Positions 32,951-43,012 are shown, counted from the first letter of the stretch. The stretch is DNA of 64,000 nt from Shouchella lonarensis (GCF_900096965.1 NZ_FMYM01000005.1:62001-126000), one strand, 5' to 3'. Numbers and translations: made by a program. The notes: generated from the sequence alone by a model not told the origin.

Positions 32951-33107
32951 GTTGTTGCCTCCTTGTAAAGGTGCTTAGCGGTTTTTTGAAATAGCACCTA
33001 TTTCCCTATACATATCGTAACAACTTAAAACTGATATGACAAGCAAAGAGAAATGCTCGACTAAAGAAAATCGAGCGTGAAAGGTTGACGTGCACTTCTC
33101 CATATAT

Positions 33108-33785
33108 TCATTGATGAGAACAATGCAACCGCATCTTTGTCGCAAAACGATAGGTGAGGAAAATAGACGTGGCAATGAGTACGATGCTGGTCCCTACAGA
33201 GAGCAACAGAGAGGGTTCGATCCGCGGAAGACCGAATACAAGTGGAAAAGGTTCTCCCCATACGTAGTCAAAGAAGGTTATGAATCCATGTCCGCTGACG
33301 ATAAAAATGATGAAGACCCACCAGTAGTGATGAAGAAAACGGTAATAACTTGCACTAATGGTTGTGCCAAGGAAATACAGCAAGCAACCTTTCAAGAAAA
33401 ACGTGATCATGAGCGTCAAAGCTTCACCGTTTAAGTGCAGCATCGTTGCTTGTGTAACTGCTTCGTGTGTAAGATGCCAAATAGTAAAGAAGACCGTTAA
33501 AGTCGCATTAAATATGAAAAGCGCTTGGGTAATCCCGATAAAATAATCACGTCGCGCCACACCTCGGAGGACATAAGCTTGCACCGCGCTGCCCATTGTG
33601 AGTAGTCCAAGAATCAAATTGTAAATCGTCGTTGTTTGTAAGGCAGCGTGCAGGGGCACTTGTTGTGTATTATCGAGAAAAAGATAAGCGCCATAATAAA
33701 CGATAACAAAAATTGGGATAGCCCAAAAGGCTGTGTATAAAAAGTAGCCAAGCATTTGTTTTCTTACTTGTTGGATCACATTCAT
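33108..33785 (-). CDS. ABC transporter membrane subunit
   Basis: A 225-residue protein with about six spans. ATG 33785 overlaps the ATPase stop by four bases and has GGAGGAGA in front. It completes a GntR-ATPase-permease operon of the YtrABC-like type, often induced by cell-wall antibiotics. Confidence 0.8.
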   Translation of the reverse strand: MNVIQQVRKQMLGYFLYTAFWAIPIFVIVYYGAYLFLDNTQQVPLHAALQTTTIYNLILGLLTMGSAVQAYVLRGVARRDYFIGITQALFIFNATLTVFFTIWHLTHEAVTQATMLHLNGEALTLMITFFLKGCLLYFLGTTISASYYRFLHHYWWVFIIFIVSGHGFITFFDYVWGEPFPLVFGLPRIEPSLLLSVGTSIVLIATSIFLTYRFATKMRLHCSHQ

Positions 33786-34654
33786 GATGTCTCCTCCTTT
33801 GTCAAATGAATAAACAATGACTGTAGCGTCATCGGTCCGATCTCTAAGTTTTGCGCGCACGCATCTGCTTGTTCTGCTTCACTGAGTGGCGTGTAAATCA
33901 TCGCTGATTTTGTATTCCCCAGTTGTTCGGTTTGTAACACGTGTTTCCCATCGATAAAACGATCGACTTCTGTACCTTTGCCAGTAATGGTTGTGCCTCG
34001 CGCTAATAAGTCTTCTGTTCGCTCATGTAGGAGGAGTGAGCCTTGCTTGATAATCAGCACTTCTTCAAATAAGGTATCCATCTCGGAAATGAGGTGTGTC
34101 GACAGGATCATGGTCCGTGGATGAGCCATGTAATCTAACAGTAATTCTTTGTAAAATAAATCCCGTGTCGGTGCGTCCATCCCTAAATAAGATTCATCAA
34201 AAAAGGTTACCGCGGCTCGGCTGGCTAAGCCTAAGATCGCGGTGACGACAGCGGTCATGCCGCGTGACAAATCTTTGATGCGCCCTGCCGGATCAAGCTG
34301 GAAGCGCTCGAGTAGTTGTAAGGCATAATGATGATCGTAATGTGGCCGAAAAGAAGCTTCATGTTTGAGCCATTTTTCTAATGTGCGCTCTTCGGTTCCT
34401 GAGCTGAATACTTCTGGACGCACAAAGACCATTTTTGTCATCGTCTGCGTGTTTTCAAACACGTCTTGCCCATCAACCAAGATGTGCCCTGTTGTTGGTT
34501 GTTGAAAACCGGCGAGCAATGATAAAAGAGACGTTTTTCCAGCTCCGTTTCGCCCGAGTAGTCCGTAAATCTTGTCTGTTTCTAAAGTAAAAGAAATGTT
34601 TTTCAATGCTTCTTTTTCCCCGTACTGCAGGGAAATATTTTTAGCTTCGATCAT
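33782..34654 (-). CDS. ABC transporter ATP-binding protein
   Basis: A 290-residue ATPase with Walker A GLLGRNGAGKTSLLS, signature LSRGMT (diverged from LSGGQ) and Walker B TFFDESYLGMD, where the usual Glu is read as EsY after D. Overlaps both neighbours by four bases. The diverged signature is typical of YtrB-like ATPases. Confidence 0.9.
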   Translation of the reverse strand: MIEAKNISLQYGEKEALKNISFTLETDKIYGLLGRNGAGKTSLLSLLAGFQQPTTGHILVDGQDVFENTQTMTKMVFVRPEVFSSGTEERTLEKWLKHEASFRPHYDHHYALQLLERFQLDPAGRIKDLSRGMTAVVTAILGLASRAAVTFFDESYLGMDAPTRDLFYKELLLDYMAHPRTMILSTHLISEMDTLFEEVLIIKQGSLLLHERTEDLLARGTTITGKGTEVDRFIDGKHVLQTEQLGNTKSAMIYTPLSEAEQADACAQNLEIGPMTLQSLFIHLTKEETS

Positions 34655-35028
34655 GCGTCATCCCGTCCTTTCAGTGTCATCATCATGTCATGTATGTCGT
34701 CAATCGATAGGTCAAGCTTCTCTGCTTCCTTCATTAAGTTTGCTACGTGTTCTTCTTTGAAAAGACGTCGGCGATGGAGAAGTAGTTTTTCACGTGCGCC
34801 AGATGTCACAAACATGCCAATCCCACGCTTCTTGTAAAGAATCCCGTCATCCACGAGTTGATTGATTCCTTTTAAAATCGTTGCGGGGTTAATTTTGTAA
34901 TGAAGTGCGAGTTGATTCGTCGACGGTGCTTGTGCTTCTTCTTGTAAGGAACCATCGATAATCGCATCAGCGATCATTTCTTTTACTTGGAGGAAAATCG
35001 GTTTTTTATCATCGAATGAAGGACGCAT
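34651..35028 (-). CDS. GntR-family regulator, YtrA subgroup
   Basis: A 125-residue protein with a winged helix (APSTNQLALHYKINPATILK) and a short helical tail, as in the YtrA group. It is the first gene of the operon, and a long palindrome in its promoter (35049-35086) is the probable operator. Confidence 0.9.
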   Translation of the reverse strand: MRPSFDDKKPIFLQVKEMIADAIIDGSLQEEAQAPSTNQLALHYKINPATILKGINQLVDDGILYKKRGIGMFVTSGAREKLLLHRRRLFKEEHVANLMKEAEKLDLSIDDIHDMMMTLKGRDDA

Positions 35029-35048
35029 GTATTCACCTCCATCTGTAG

Positions 35049-35086
35049 GTTATATGGTTAGTTAGTTATGTAACTAACCATATAAC
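35049..35086. promoter_or_regulatory. GntR operator palindrome
   Basis: A perfect 16-bp inverted repeat (GTTATATGGTTAGTTA, then its complement) around a six-base centre, 20 bases ahead of the gntR start. Autoregulation is inferred. Confidence 0.65.
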
Positions 35087-35130
35087 AGGCAAAGGAAATT
35101 GTCAACAACATTGTGATTGAATGCATAAAA

Positions 35131-35164
35131 AAACAGCCAGCCTGTTTGAATCGGGTTGGCTGTC
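35131..35164 (-). terminator. Terminator of the kinase-like gene
   Basis: ACAGCCAaCC/GGcTGGCTGT stem with a run of seven T on the minus strand, directly behind the phosphotransferase-like gene. Confidence 0.7.
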
Positions 35165-35169
35165 GTCAT

Positions 35170-36132
35170 CTAACGAGGTGACCAGACAGGCTTTTCAATT
35201 AAAATTTCTTGTTCTTGTTGGCTGAGAAAGCGCTTTAGTTTCGGTGTTAGGCGCTTTTCATCTAAGTTCGTGCGTAAGTAAAGGTGGGAAAATAGCCTGC
35301 GATAGTTCAGGAGAGTAATAAGCCGTTCTTCTAGTAGGACGGAATCAGGGTGTGCGGTCTTGTAGCCTGTGTGTAAGCCTGTCCATAAATCGTGCGCCAA
35401 AGCATTCCGCTTCTCTACCTCTTCGCGCGGGAACACATCTAACGTGTGATAAAGGGCGATTGCTAAATCGTAAAGATACCAATGTTTTTCTCCGTCTCCG
35501 AAGTCAAAGCCGGTGATTTTCCCGTTATGCCAATGAAAATTATGGGCGTGAAGGTCACCATGGATGACGCCGTAGTCCCTTTTATCGCGGGACCAAGATT
35601 GTAACGTGTCTAACGCCTTCATCCAGTGTGCATGGAGTGGGTCATCACGGTCAGGTGTCAAAGAATCCCACCATGTATGCTTGTCAAAATCGGGGAAGTC
35701 AGGTAATTCTGTTGGCACATGAAATTGCCGCGTTTCGCGGTGAATGGCACCTAAAAATGCCCCCCATTGTGTAAATAAATTGGCGTGTGGTTCCCACTCT
35801 TGAATCATATTTGGTGGTGCGCCAGCGACTTTTTGTGCGGCGGTCACGATGAATGGTTGCTCCGCTGTTTCAATCGTTTCGATCCAATGATTTGCGTGAG
35901 AACGGATCGGACAAGCGAGGGAGAGGCCACAGGTTCTGAGATGTTGTATCCAAGCGATTTCTCTCTTGCTGGCAAGTAGTTGTGTTACTGGAGAAAATTT
36001 GAGTACAATCCCTGGTTCAGGAAGTGGAGAGAGAAAGACATTTTGATCAAAACCTCCTAATGGTTCAATTGATTCAGGGTCAAGAGAAAAACGGGTTGCA
36101 GCTTCGTTCAGTACAGATGTGGGAATCATCAT
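35170..36132 (-). CDS. APH-family phosphotransferase-like protein
   Basis: A 320-residue protein with the aminoglycoside phosphotransferase/choline kinase fold: catalytic GVIHGDLHAHNFHW and metal-binding GFDFGDGEKHW. The family phosphorylates small molecules such as homoserine, choline or antibiotics; the substrate is not evident. ATGs at 36132 and 36129 follow AAAAGGAGCG. It stands alone. Confidence 0.85.
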   Translation of the reverse strand: MMIPTSVLNEAATRFSLDPESIEPLGGFDQNVFLSPLPEPGIVLKFSPVTQLLASKREIAWIQHLRTCGLSLACPIRSHANHWIETIETAEQPFIVTAAQKVAGAPPNMIQEWEPHANLFTQWGAFLGAIHRETRQFHVPTELPDFPDFDKHTWWDSLTPDRDDPLHAHWMKALDTLQSWSRDKRDYGVIHGDLHAHNFHWHNGKITGFDFGDGEKHWYLYDLAIALYHTLDVFPREEVEKRNALAHDLWTGLHTGYKTAHPDSVLLEERLITLLNYRRLFSHLYLRTNLDEKRLTPKLKRFLSQQEQEILIEKPVWSPR

Positions 36133-36233
36133 AGCGCTCCTTTTCCTGTTTTTTTGTCAACATAAGTCGTATAGTGTAAGTGTATCATAGCAAGTTAGGA
36201 AGGGGTATTCATTACGCTTGTCTCACTTAAAAC

Positions 36234-36262
36234 TTGCAAAATTCTATCATTTGTGGTAGAAT
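36234..36262 (+). promoter_or_regulatory. Promoter of the SulP gene with long leader
   Basis: TTGCAA (36234-36239), 17-base spacer, TAGAAT (36257-36262). The leader to the start codon is about 170 bases and contains the hairpin TGACTTTTG/CAAAAGTCA (36379-36403). No known riboswitch was recognised in it. Confidence 0.5.
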
Positions 36263-36438
36263 GCTTGAGTCTTATTTTCCAGTTAAAACATAGTCACAGA
36301 TAAATAGAAAACTCCGTGTCTCTTTTCCATCAAGAGGATACATAACAAACATAGAGACATTTCTTTGTGAGGGAGAGTGACTTTTGTGAGAGTCAAAAGT
36401 CATGACATTTTATAAAGAAAAAGGAGCTGGAGAGAAAT

Positions 36439-37905
36439 ATGCAATTAAGTAATACAAGTTGGAAACAACAATGGTTTGGCAACGTACGCGGAGATGTGCT
36501 GGCAGGGATCGTTGTCGCGCTCGCATTAATTCCCGAAGCGATTGCGTTTTCAATCATCGCGGGTGTTGATCCAATGGTTGGGTTATACGCATCGTTTTGT
36601 ATCGCGATTGTCATTGCGTTTGTTGGTGGGCGACCAGGTATGATTTCTGCGGCGACTGGGGCAATGGCACTAGTCATGGTGACCCTCGTGGCCGATCACG
36701 GGCTAGAGTATTTACTGGCTGCAACAATCTTAACAGGGATTTTACAAATTTTGTTCGGTGTCTTTAAATTATCACGAGTGATGAAGTTCGTGCCGCGTTC
36801 AGTGATGGTTGGCTTCGTCAATGCGCTCGCGATTTTAATTTTTATGGCGCAACTGCAACATTTTGTCGATGAACCGTGGATCATGTACGGGCTTGTGGCG
36901 TTGACACTCGCGATCATTTATTTATTCCCGCGTTTGACAAAAGCAGTGCCATCAACACTTGTGGCCATTATTGTCGTGACAGCGATTGTGTTGTTCTTTA
37001 ATATCGGCATTCGTAACGTTGGCGATATGGGCGCATTAACACAATCATTGCCGATGTTTGCGTTACCGAATATCCCCTTTAACTTAGAAACGTTATGGAT
37101 CATTTTCCCATATTCGTTAGCTTTAGCAATTGTCGGTTTGCTAGAGTCATTACTCACAGCAAACATTGTCGATGATATGACAGATACAGATAGCAATAAA
37201 GATCAAGAGAGTCGCGGACAAGGGATTGCGAACATTGTCACTGGATTTTTTGGTGGGATGGCTGGTTGTGCGATGATTGGTCAGTCGGTCATTAATGTGA
37301 AGTCTGGTGGACGAGGGCGTTTGTCTGCACTAGTGGCCGGTCTGTTCTTGATGTTTCTCATTTTGGTACTCGGAAACATTGTTGTACGAATTCCGCTCGC
37401 AGCACTAGCGGGGGTCATGTTCATGGTGGCGATTAGTACATTTGATTGGCAGTCACTAAAGAATTTACATCGCGTACCACGGACAGATGCACTTGTGATG
37501 GTGGTCACTGTAGCGACTGTCGTCATCTCACATAACTTGGCGTATGGTGTATTTGCCGGAATTTTACTCAGCACGGTGTTTTTTGCGGTAAAAATGTCGA
37601 AGGTACGTGTGAAGTCTCGTCTGGATGAAACGACGCGCACACGTTATTACACGGTGCATGGTCAGTTGTTTTTCGCCTCGGTGACAGATTTTATGGCGCA
37701 AATTGATGTGACCGAGAAGGTTGAAGCGGTGGAGCTTGATCTAACGCATTCACACCTTTGGGATGACTCGGCGATTGGCGCGTTAGACAAGTTAGAGATG
37801 AAATTTGCACAAACCGGCGTTTCCGTCAAGTTTAAAGGATTAAATGACGAAAGCTCGAAATTATTAAGTGAGATTGGTGGTTTATCCAATCAGTCAGGAC
37901 ATTAA
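36439..37905 (+). CDS. SulP-family anion transporter with STAS domain
   Basis: A 488-residue transporter with the SLC26/SulP core ([34 protein letters not shown]) and a cytoplasmic STAS domain from about residue 400. Members move sulfate or bicarbonate. GGAGCTGGAGAG precedes ATG 36439. A UspA-like gene follows, a common pairing for bicarbonate-type SulP proteins. Confidence 0.9.
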   Translation: MQLSNTSWKQQWFGNVRGDVLAGIVVALALIPEAIAFSIIAGVDPMVGLYASFCIAIVIAFVGGRPGMISAATGAMALVMVTLVADHGLEYLLAATILTGILQILFGVFKLSRVMKFVPRSVMVGFVNALAILIFMAQLQHFVDEPWIMYGLVALTLAIIYLFPRLTKAVPSTLVAIIVVTAIVLFFNIGIRNVGDMGALTQSLPMFALPNIPFNLETLWIIFPYSLALAIVGLLESLLTANIVDDMTDTDSNKDQESRGQGIANIVTGFFGGMAGCAMIGQSVINVKSGGRGRLSALVAGLFLMFLILVLGNIVVRIPLAALAGVMFMVAISTFDWQSLKNLHRVPRTDALVMVVTVATVVISHNLAYGVFAGILLSTVFFAVKMSKVRVKSRLDETTRTRYYTVHGQLFFASVTDFMAQIDVTEKVEAVELDLTHSHLWDDSAIGALDKLEMKFAQTGVSVKFKGLNDESSKLLSEIGGLSNQSGH

Positions 37906-37933
37906 ATGTGACGAGTGAAGCGGAGGAACATAG

Positions 37934-38336
37934 ATGTTTAAAAGAGTGTTAATCGCAACAGATGGTTCTGGAGCAAGCAGTACAAATGGTGTTTTCTTAT
38001 CGCGCGCATGTGCAAATGGATTTGGTGTATTGCATTGATGGTGAAACATCGAAAGCAGATATGTTGCGTCACGGTGATGCAACGACAGCTGATGTCAAAC
38101 GAAAAGAAATGTTTGCTGAGAGCTTATCGTACTTGGCAGCGCAGCAAATGTCTTCCCAAAGTATATTTTTACACGGTGCATCTGCAAAAACAATTTTAAA
38201 TTATGTGAAGGAACATCCGTACGACTGTGTTGTTGTTGGGAGCAGGGGACGAAATGAGTGGCAGATGCTCGTGCTTGGTAGTGTCAGTCATAAGCTCGCA
38301 AAGTATGTAGAAGTACCATTGCTAATCGTGAAATAA
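37934..38336 (+). pseudogene. UspA-family universal stress protein, frame broken
   Basis: The ATG at 37934 starts a normal UspA N-terminus (MFKRVLIATDGS), but this frame soon stops. The rest (EQAVQMVFSYRAHVQMD ... VVVGSRGRNEWQMLVLGSVS) is in another frame from about 37970. A short deletion between the GS and EQAV parts, of a length not divisible by three, explains it. The ATP-binding glycine motif GSRGR is intact. A downstream-only product from ATG 37962 would lack the first strand. Confidence 0.75.
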
Positions 38337-38339
38337 GAA

Positions 38340-38371
38340 GGGGATCACCGCATGTCGGTGATTCCTTTTTT
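38340..38371 (+). terminator. Terminator
   Basis: GGGGATCACCG/CGGTGATTCC stem followed by six T, closing the sulP-uspA unit. Confidence 0.75.
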
Positions 38372-38565
38372 AGAAGGAAGAAAATAGTGGAGTGGCGAAT
38401 ATGATTTTAGATGGTTGTTCTATATCTGCAGTTGGACTTAGGTGATCGTTGACTGTCGTCTGAATGATGACATATTTGGTTAAAGGCCGTGCCGTTTATA
38501 TAACGAGAGAATATAGTAATCGTGTAGGTGCTCTTTTTAAAATCAATATGGAGGAGGAGAACGTG

Positions 38566-39906
38566 ATGTCTGTTGGTGAATCTTTTGAGATCATTCAAGA
38601 TTTTATTCCTGTTGGAAGAAGTAATCGACCGGGATATGCGATGAATCCACGCTATATTACAGTTCATGAGACGGGGAATACAACTGTAGGTGCGAATGCA
38701 GAAAGGCACGCTGCATATGTGAAAGCAACGGGCCGTCTCGTTTCATGGCATTTCACGGTTGATCAAGGGCGCACAATTTATCAGCACTTGCCGTTAAATG
38801 AGACGGGTTATCATGCAGGTGATGGAAATGGACAGGGGAATCGAAACAGTATTGGAATTGAATTATGTGTCAATCGTGACGGGAATTTCTCACAAACACG
38901 CGTCAATGCAGCGAAGTTGATCGCACATTTGATGGAAACGCATAATATTCCGCTGGCAAACGTAAGAACGCATCACAGTTGGTCGAAGAAACAGTGTCCA
39001 GCAAATCTATTAAATGATTGGCCTCGTTTCTTGCAACAAATTTCTGAGGCAGACGAGCTTGATTTTGAACAACCTCATGTACCAGATCGACCTGAGGTAC
39101 CTGATCAGGACGATCCGCCTGATGGTCAACGTCGTGTTTTACGTCTACAAACACCGTATATGCGAGGAGAAGATGTGCGCGAATTACAGTCAGCGCTTGT
39201 GCGAAACAATTTTTATCCGGATCGTCATGGACCAAATGGTGGTGTAGACGGCGTTTTTGGTCCAAAAACTGAGAATGCAGTTCGGCGTTATCAAATCATG
39301 AATGGATTAAAGGTTGATGGGGTGGCTGGAGCAGAAACATTTGCTTCACTTGGATTGAGTGATGCTGTCGGTGATGATCAACCGGACGGAGGAGGGAGTG
39401 AAACGCCTCGCGTATTACGTTTACAAACACCGTATATGCGAGGAGAAGATGTGCGCGAATTACAGTCAGCGCTTGTGCGAAATAATTTTTATCCGGATCG
39501 TCATGGGCCAAATGGTGGTGTAGACGGTGTTTTTGGTCCAAAGACTGAGGATGCAGTTCGGCGTTACCAAATGATGAATGGGCTGAAAGTAGACGGAATT
39601 GCAGGACCAGCAACACTTGCCTCACTGAATTTAACTAGTGCCAATGACCGTAAAGAAGATGAGGTACGACAGCCTCGTCGCGTGTTACGCTTGCAAACAC
39701 CATACATGCGCGGAGAAGACGTCCGCGAATTACAGTCAGCGCTAGTAAAAAGTCACTTTTACCCAGATAGAAGTGCAGCTAGCTACGGGATAGACGGCAT
39801 TTATGGTCCGAAAACATCGGGTGCGGTTCGACGTTATCAAATAATGCATGGCTTGAAAGTTGATGGGATTGCGGGTCCCGAGACGTTTAAATCGCTTCGT
39901 TTGTAA
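38566..39906 (+). CDS. N-acetylmuramoyl-L-alanine amidase with three peptidoglycan-binding domains
   Basis: A 446-residue protein. An Amidase_2 domain (about 10-155) has zinc ligands suggested by HETGN and HHSWSKKQCP, and GNRNSIGIELC. It is followed by three PG_binding_1 domains, each beginning LRLQTPYMRGEDVRELQSAL, joined by acidic linkers. No signal peptide: as in XlyA-type enzymes, release may need a holin or lysis, or the protein acts on the mother cell. ATG 38566 follows GGAGGAGA. Domains 1 and 2 are nearly identical even in DNA. Confidence 0.9.
   Translation: MSVGESFEIIQDFIPVGRSNRPGYAMNPRYITVHETGNTTVGANAERHAAYVKATGRLVSWHFTVDQGRTIYQHLPLNETGYHAGDGNGQGNRNSIGIELCVNRDGNFSQTRVNAAKLIAHLMETHNIPLANVRTHHSWSKKQCPANLLNDWPRFLQQISEADELDFEQPHVPDRPEVPDQDDPPDGQRRVLRLQTPYMRGEDVRELQSALVRNNFYPDRHGPNGGVDGVFGPKTENAVRRYQIMNGLKVDGVAGAETFASLGLSDAVGDDQPDGGGSETPRVLRLQTPYMRGEDVRELQSALVRNNFYPDRHGPNGGVDGVFGPKTEDAVRRYQMMNGLKVDGIAGPATLASLNLTSANDRKEDEVRQPRRVLRLQTPYMRGEDVRELQSALVKSHFYPDRSAASYGIDGIYGPKTSGAVRRYQIMHGLKVDGIAGPETFKSLRL
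39130..39900 (+). repeat. Three in-gene repeats of about 280 bp
   Basis: Copies begin near 39130, 39408 and 39681 and encode the three peptidoglycan-binding domains. The first two share long runs of identical bases; the third has diverged in its middle (SHFYPDRSAASYG). Confidence 0.8.
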
Positions 39907-40006
39907 CGCGCTACGATACCTAATATCATTACGAATGTGTTAATATTATGAAAACAAAATGGGTTTTTGTCCTGCGCTTCTAATAGATGATGGTTGTCAT
40001 GAAAAG

Positions 40007-40036
40007 AAAACGACAGCGGCGACACTGTCGTTTTTG
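40007..40036. terminator. Terminator between convergent genes
   Basis: AACGACAG/CTGTCGTT stem with T-run on the plus strand and A-run on the other side, serving the amidase and copC-like genes. Confidence 0.65.
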
Positions 40037-40042
40037 TACATA

Positions 40043-40597
40043 TTACTTTCGTTTCCGTAATATAGCAAACAAGAGCAATGCTCCAATGAAGATAAGCGCG
40101 CCAATAACAGAAGTGGTCAGAATGGTATTTGATGATGTTTCTTGTTTTTCGGTTTCAGGCTTGTTCTCTGTTTGTTGTTTTTCACTTTCTTTTTTGGCGG
40201 CTTCTTCAGCTGCGGCTTCATTTTCCACCGCGTCATTCGCTGCGACCTCGAAAGAAAATTCACCCTCAATTGCATGAGTATCATCACCGACATTTTTCCA
40301 AGTAACATGGTAGTTCCCTGATGGAAGTGGTTTTTCAAGTGTTGCAGTCATGGAACTGCCTTCTGTTACAACAGAATTAACTGGCATCGTTTCATCTGTT
40401 TTTTCGTCTGTCACTGTGACATCTCCTGTGCCGATTGCGCCATCAAATGTAATCGTAATTTCAGTTATAGTTTCTTCAAGGACATCACCATCTGCTGGGG
40501 TGGAAGATTTGTAATGAGAATGGGCAAGCATGGTGTTCGGCAATGTTACAGCTGAACTCATAAAAATTAGCAATAGTAAAGTAAAAAAACGTTTCAT
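40043..40597 (-). CDS. CopC-domain copper-binding protein, membrane anchored
   Basis: A 184-residue protein: signal peptide to about residue 25, then CopC fold beginning with HSHYKSSTPADGDVL (a His at the mature end is a copper ligand in the family) and TWKNVGDDTHAIEGEFSF. An acidic linker and one C-terminal membrane span with RKRK follow. It probably binds copper outside the cell. ATG 40597 has AAAGGAGC; the frame continues upstream without a start site. No CopD follows. Confidence 0.85.
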   Translation of the reverse strand: MKRFFTLLLLIFMSSAVTLPNTMLAHSHYKSSTPADGDVLEETITEITITFDGAIGTGDVTVTDEKTDETMPVNSVVTEGSSMTATLEKPLPSGNYHVTWKNVGDDTHAIEGEFSFEVAANDAVENEAAAEEAAKKESEKQQTENKPETEKQETSSNTILTTSVIGALIFIGALLLFAILRKRK

Positions 40598-40800
40598 GTT
40601 TTTAGCTCCTTTATTTTTATTCACGATGTAAATATAACAGAAAAATGTGTGCGCGTGGTGAAATATCGATTTGTTTATGATTTGTTCACATATTTCTTTT
40701 ATGATGTTCTCCAATTTGATAAGATAACCAATATTTGCAGGATTTGAACGGTCGAAAAGTGCACAAAATAACGTTTAAAGGAGAAAAAGGAGTGCACAGG

Positions 40801-40992
40801 ATGATGAGGAAGAAGCAAGTAGCAATTTGGAGTATAGTATGTAGCTGTATTGTTGTTTATATGTATCGAATGTTCTCGCATGTTCGATTCCAAAAACCTG
40901 TTCAGCATCTGTTTTCCAGCAAACCAACCACAACACAGCCATTATCTGATGCATCTCATATGGGGAAATGGTTGCAACTATTGTTACAATAG
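40801..40992 (+). CDS. Small single-span membrane protein
   Basis: A 63-residue basic protein with one N-terminal membrane segment (about 8-24), unknown. AAGGAG lies nine bases before ATG 40801. It precedes mscS. Confidence 0.5.
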   Translation: MMRKKQVAIWSIVCSCIVVYMYRMFSHVRFQKPVQHLFSSKPTTTQPLSDASHMGKWLQLLLQ

Positions 40993-41070
40993 CTGAAAGT
41001 GGTGGTTCGTGATATGATTAAAAGGAGTGAATAACGTGTTTTAGTAAGTAAGGGGAAGGAGGGGACGACG

Positions 41071-42147
41071 ATGGAAATGATCGATCGTGTCATTCGTTGG
41101 GGAGTGAGTATACCATGGCTCCAGTTGCTCATGGCACTCGGGATTTTTTTGTTGTTTTTATTGTTTCGGAAAATATTTACGCGTTATGTGTTCAAAGTTA
41201 TCTTAGCTTTTTCTCAAAAGACGCATGTGTCGTTATTTACACAGTTATTGCTTTCGTACAAGAAGCCAATGCGACTTTTTTTTGTTATTATTGGTGTAGA
41301 TGTTGCCTTGCGGTCTATGCATATCGTGGTTACAGGTCATCCGATTTATAAGGCTAGCTTGATCATTTTGTTAGGCTGGGGTCTCTATGAGTATGTGTCT
41401 ACCCACGGTACGTTTATGGCATTCGCGCAACGAAAATTTAATGTTGCTAAAGAGCATATGATCATCCCATTTGTGTCAAATGTGTTGCGTTTTGCTGTGA
41501 TCGCTCTCACCGTTGTTGCCGTATTAGCCAGTTTTGGTGTGGATATTAATGGGTTTGTGGCTGGTCTTGGTTTAGGTGGACTTGCGTTTGCTTTAGCTGC
41601 CCAAGAGACAGTTGCAAATTTCTTTGGTGGCATTGTCATTATTACCGAGAAGCCATTTAAAAAAGGTGATTGGATCAAAACCGCGTCAGTCGAAGGCGTT
41701 GTGGAAGATATTACGTTCCGCAGCACGCGGGTGCGAACATTTGCGGATACGCTTGTGACGGTACCAAATAAAACATTATCGAATGAAGCCATTACAAATT
41801 ACTCGGAGATGGGGATGCGCCGGGTGGATATGACGATTGGTGTTGGGCAAGATGCAACGCGTGCTGCGTTAGAACAGTCAGTTAAGGCGATTCGTCAAGT
41901 GATTTTGACGCATCCAGGGGTTGTATCTGACACAGTCATGGTCCATTTTGATGCATTCGGTGAATCTAGTTACAATATTTTTGTTTATTATTTTACAAAA
42001 ACCGTTGCGTGGACGGAGTGGCTCACTATAAAAGAAGAGATTAATTTTGCTGTGCTCGATATTTTAACGGAAGAAGGCGTGTCCGTATTGCGTCCGATTG
42101 CCCTCCACCAAAAAGAACATACAGAAGAGCGGGATTCAGCTCGTTAA
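41071..42147 (+). CDS. Small-conductance mechanosensitive channel (YkuT-like)
   Basis: A 358-residue MscS-family channel: N-terminal spans, the pore helix with GLGLGGLAFALAAQE and a cytoplasmic beta domain (KPFKKGDWI, VTVPNKTLSNE). It opens under hypo-osmotic stress. GGAAGGAGGGG precedes ATG 41071. ykuT lies in the same neighbourhood as dapH in B. subtilis. Confidence 0.9.
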   Translation: MEMIDRVIRWGVSIPWLQLLMALGIFLLFLLFRKIFTRYVFKVILAFSQKTHVSLFTQLLLSYKKPMRLFFVIIGVDVALRSMHIVVTGHPIYKASLIILLGWGLYEYVSTHGTFMAFAQRKFNVAKEHMIIPFVSNVLRFAVIALTVVAVLASFGVDINGFVAGLGLGGLAFALAAQETVANFFGGIVIITEKPFKKGDWIKTASVEGVVEDITFRSTRVRTFADTLVTVPNKTLSNEAITNYSEMGMRRVDMTIGVGQDATRAALEQSVKAIRQVILTHPGVVSDTVMVHFDAFGESSYNIFVYYFTKTVAWTEWLTIKEEINFAVLDILTEEGVSVLRPIALHQKEHTEERDSAR

Positions 42148-42229
42148 AAAAACGTCGATTGCAATTTAGCGCGTAACCTTTTAAGATGGATAATGAAAGT
42201 CTAAGGAGAAACTAGAGGGGGATATATAG

Positions 42230-42946
42230 ATGATGAATGCAAATGAAATTATTTCATTTATATCGAAAGCGGAGAAAAAGACACCGGTAAAGGTACATAT
42301 GAAAGGGAAGCTTGCAGGCATTGATTTTGGCTCGGATGTACAAGCTTTCTTGGAAGCAAAGACAGGTGTCGTTTTTGGTGAATGGCAGCATGTACAAGCG
42401 GTACTTGAAAAATACGCCGACCAAATTGAAGACTATGTGGTTGAAAATGATCGTCGCCATTCGGCGATCCCATTGCTTGACTTAAAAGGCATTGAAGCAC
42501 GAATTGAGCCAGGCGCCATTATTCGCGACCAAGTCGAAATTGGGAAAGGCGCGGTCATCATGATGGGCGCTACTGTTAATATCGGTTCGGTTATTGGTGA
42601 AGGCACGATGATTGACATGAATGCGGTACTCGGTGGTCGGGCGACAGTCGGGAAAAATTGCCATATTGGAGCCGGTGCTGTCTTAGCAGGTGTGATTGAG
42701 CCACCTTCTGCGGATCCGGTTCGAATTGAAGATGGTGTAGTTGTTGGCGCCAATGCGGTCATTTTAGAAGGTGTCAAAGTCGGTGAAGGCGCAGTCGTTG
42801 CCGCTGGTGCAATCGTGACAGAAGATGTACCTCCGCGTACAGTTGTTGCGGGAATGCCAGCGCGCGTGTTGAAAGAAATTGATGAGAAGACAAAAGGGAA
42901 AACCGAGATCCGTCAAGAATTACGGCGCTTGAATGAGGACGAGTAG
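42230..42946 (+). CDS. dapH: 2,3,4,5-tetrahydropyridine-2,6-dicarboxylate N-acetyltransferase
   Basis: A 238-residue acyltransferase with left-handed beta-helix hexapeptide repeats (about 90-200; [20 protein letters not shown]). It acetylates tetrahydrodipicolinate in the acetyl branch of lysine and diaminopimelate synthesis. It is followed by the deacetylase gene of the same branch. ATG 42230 or 42233 after GAGGGGG. Confidence 0.95.
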   Translation: MMNANEIISFISKAEKKTPVKVHMKGKLAGIDFGSDVQAFLEAKTGVVFGEWQHVQAVLEKYADQIEDYVVENDRRHSAIPLLDLKGIEARIEPGAIIRDQVEIGKGAVIMMGATVNIGSVIGEGTMIDMNAVLGGRATVGKNCHIGAGAVLAGVIEPPSADPVRIEDGVVVGANAVILEGVKVGEGAVVAAGAIVTEDVPPRTVVAGMPARVLKEIDEKTKGKTEIRQELRRLNEDE

Positions 42947-42959
42947 TATGAAAGATACT

Positions 42960-42986
42960 GGGCTAGCATTTACTCATTGCTAGCCC
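42960..42986 (+). terminator. Hairpin between dapH and the deacetylase gene
   Basis: GGGCTAGCA (42960-42968) pairs perfectly with TGCTAGCCC (42978-42986), then TTTG. Probably partial termination or mRNA stabilisation. Confidence 0.5.
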
Positions 42987-43012
42987 TTTGGTGTTGCAAA
43001 GGAGGGGATCGT

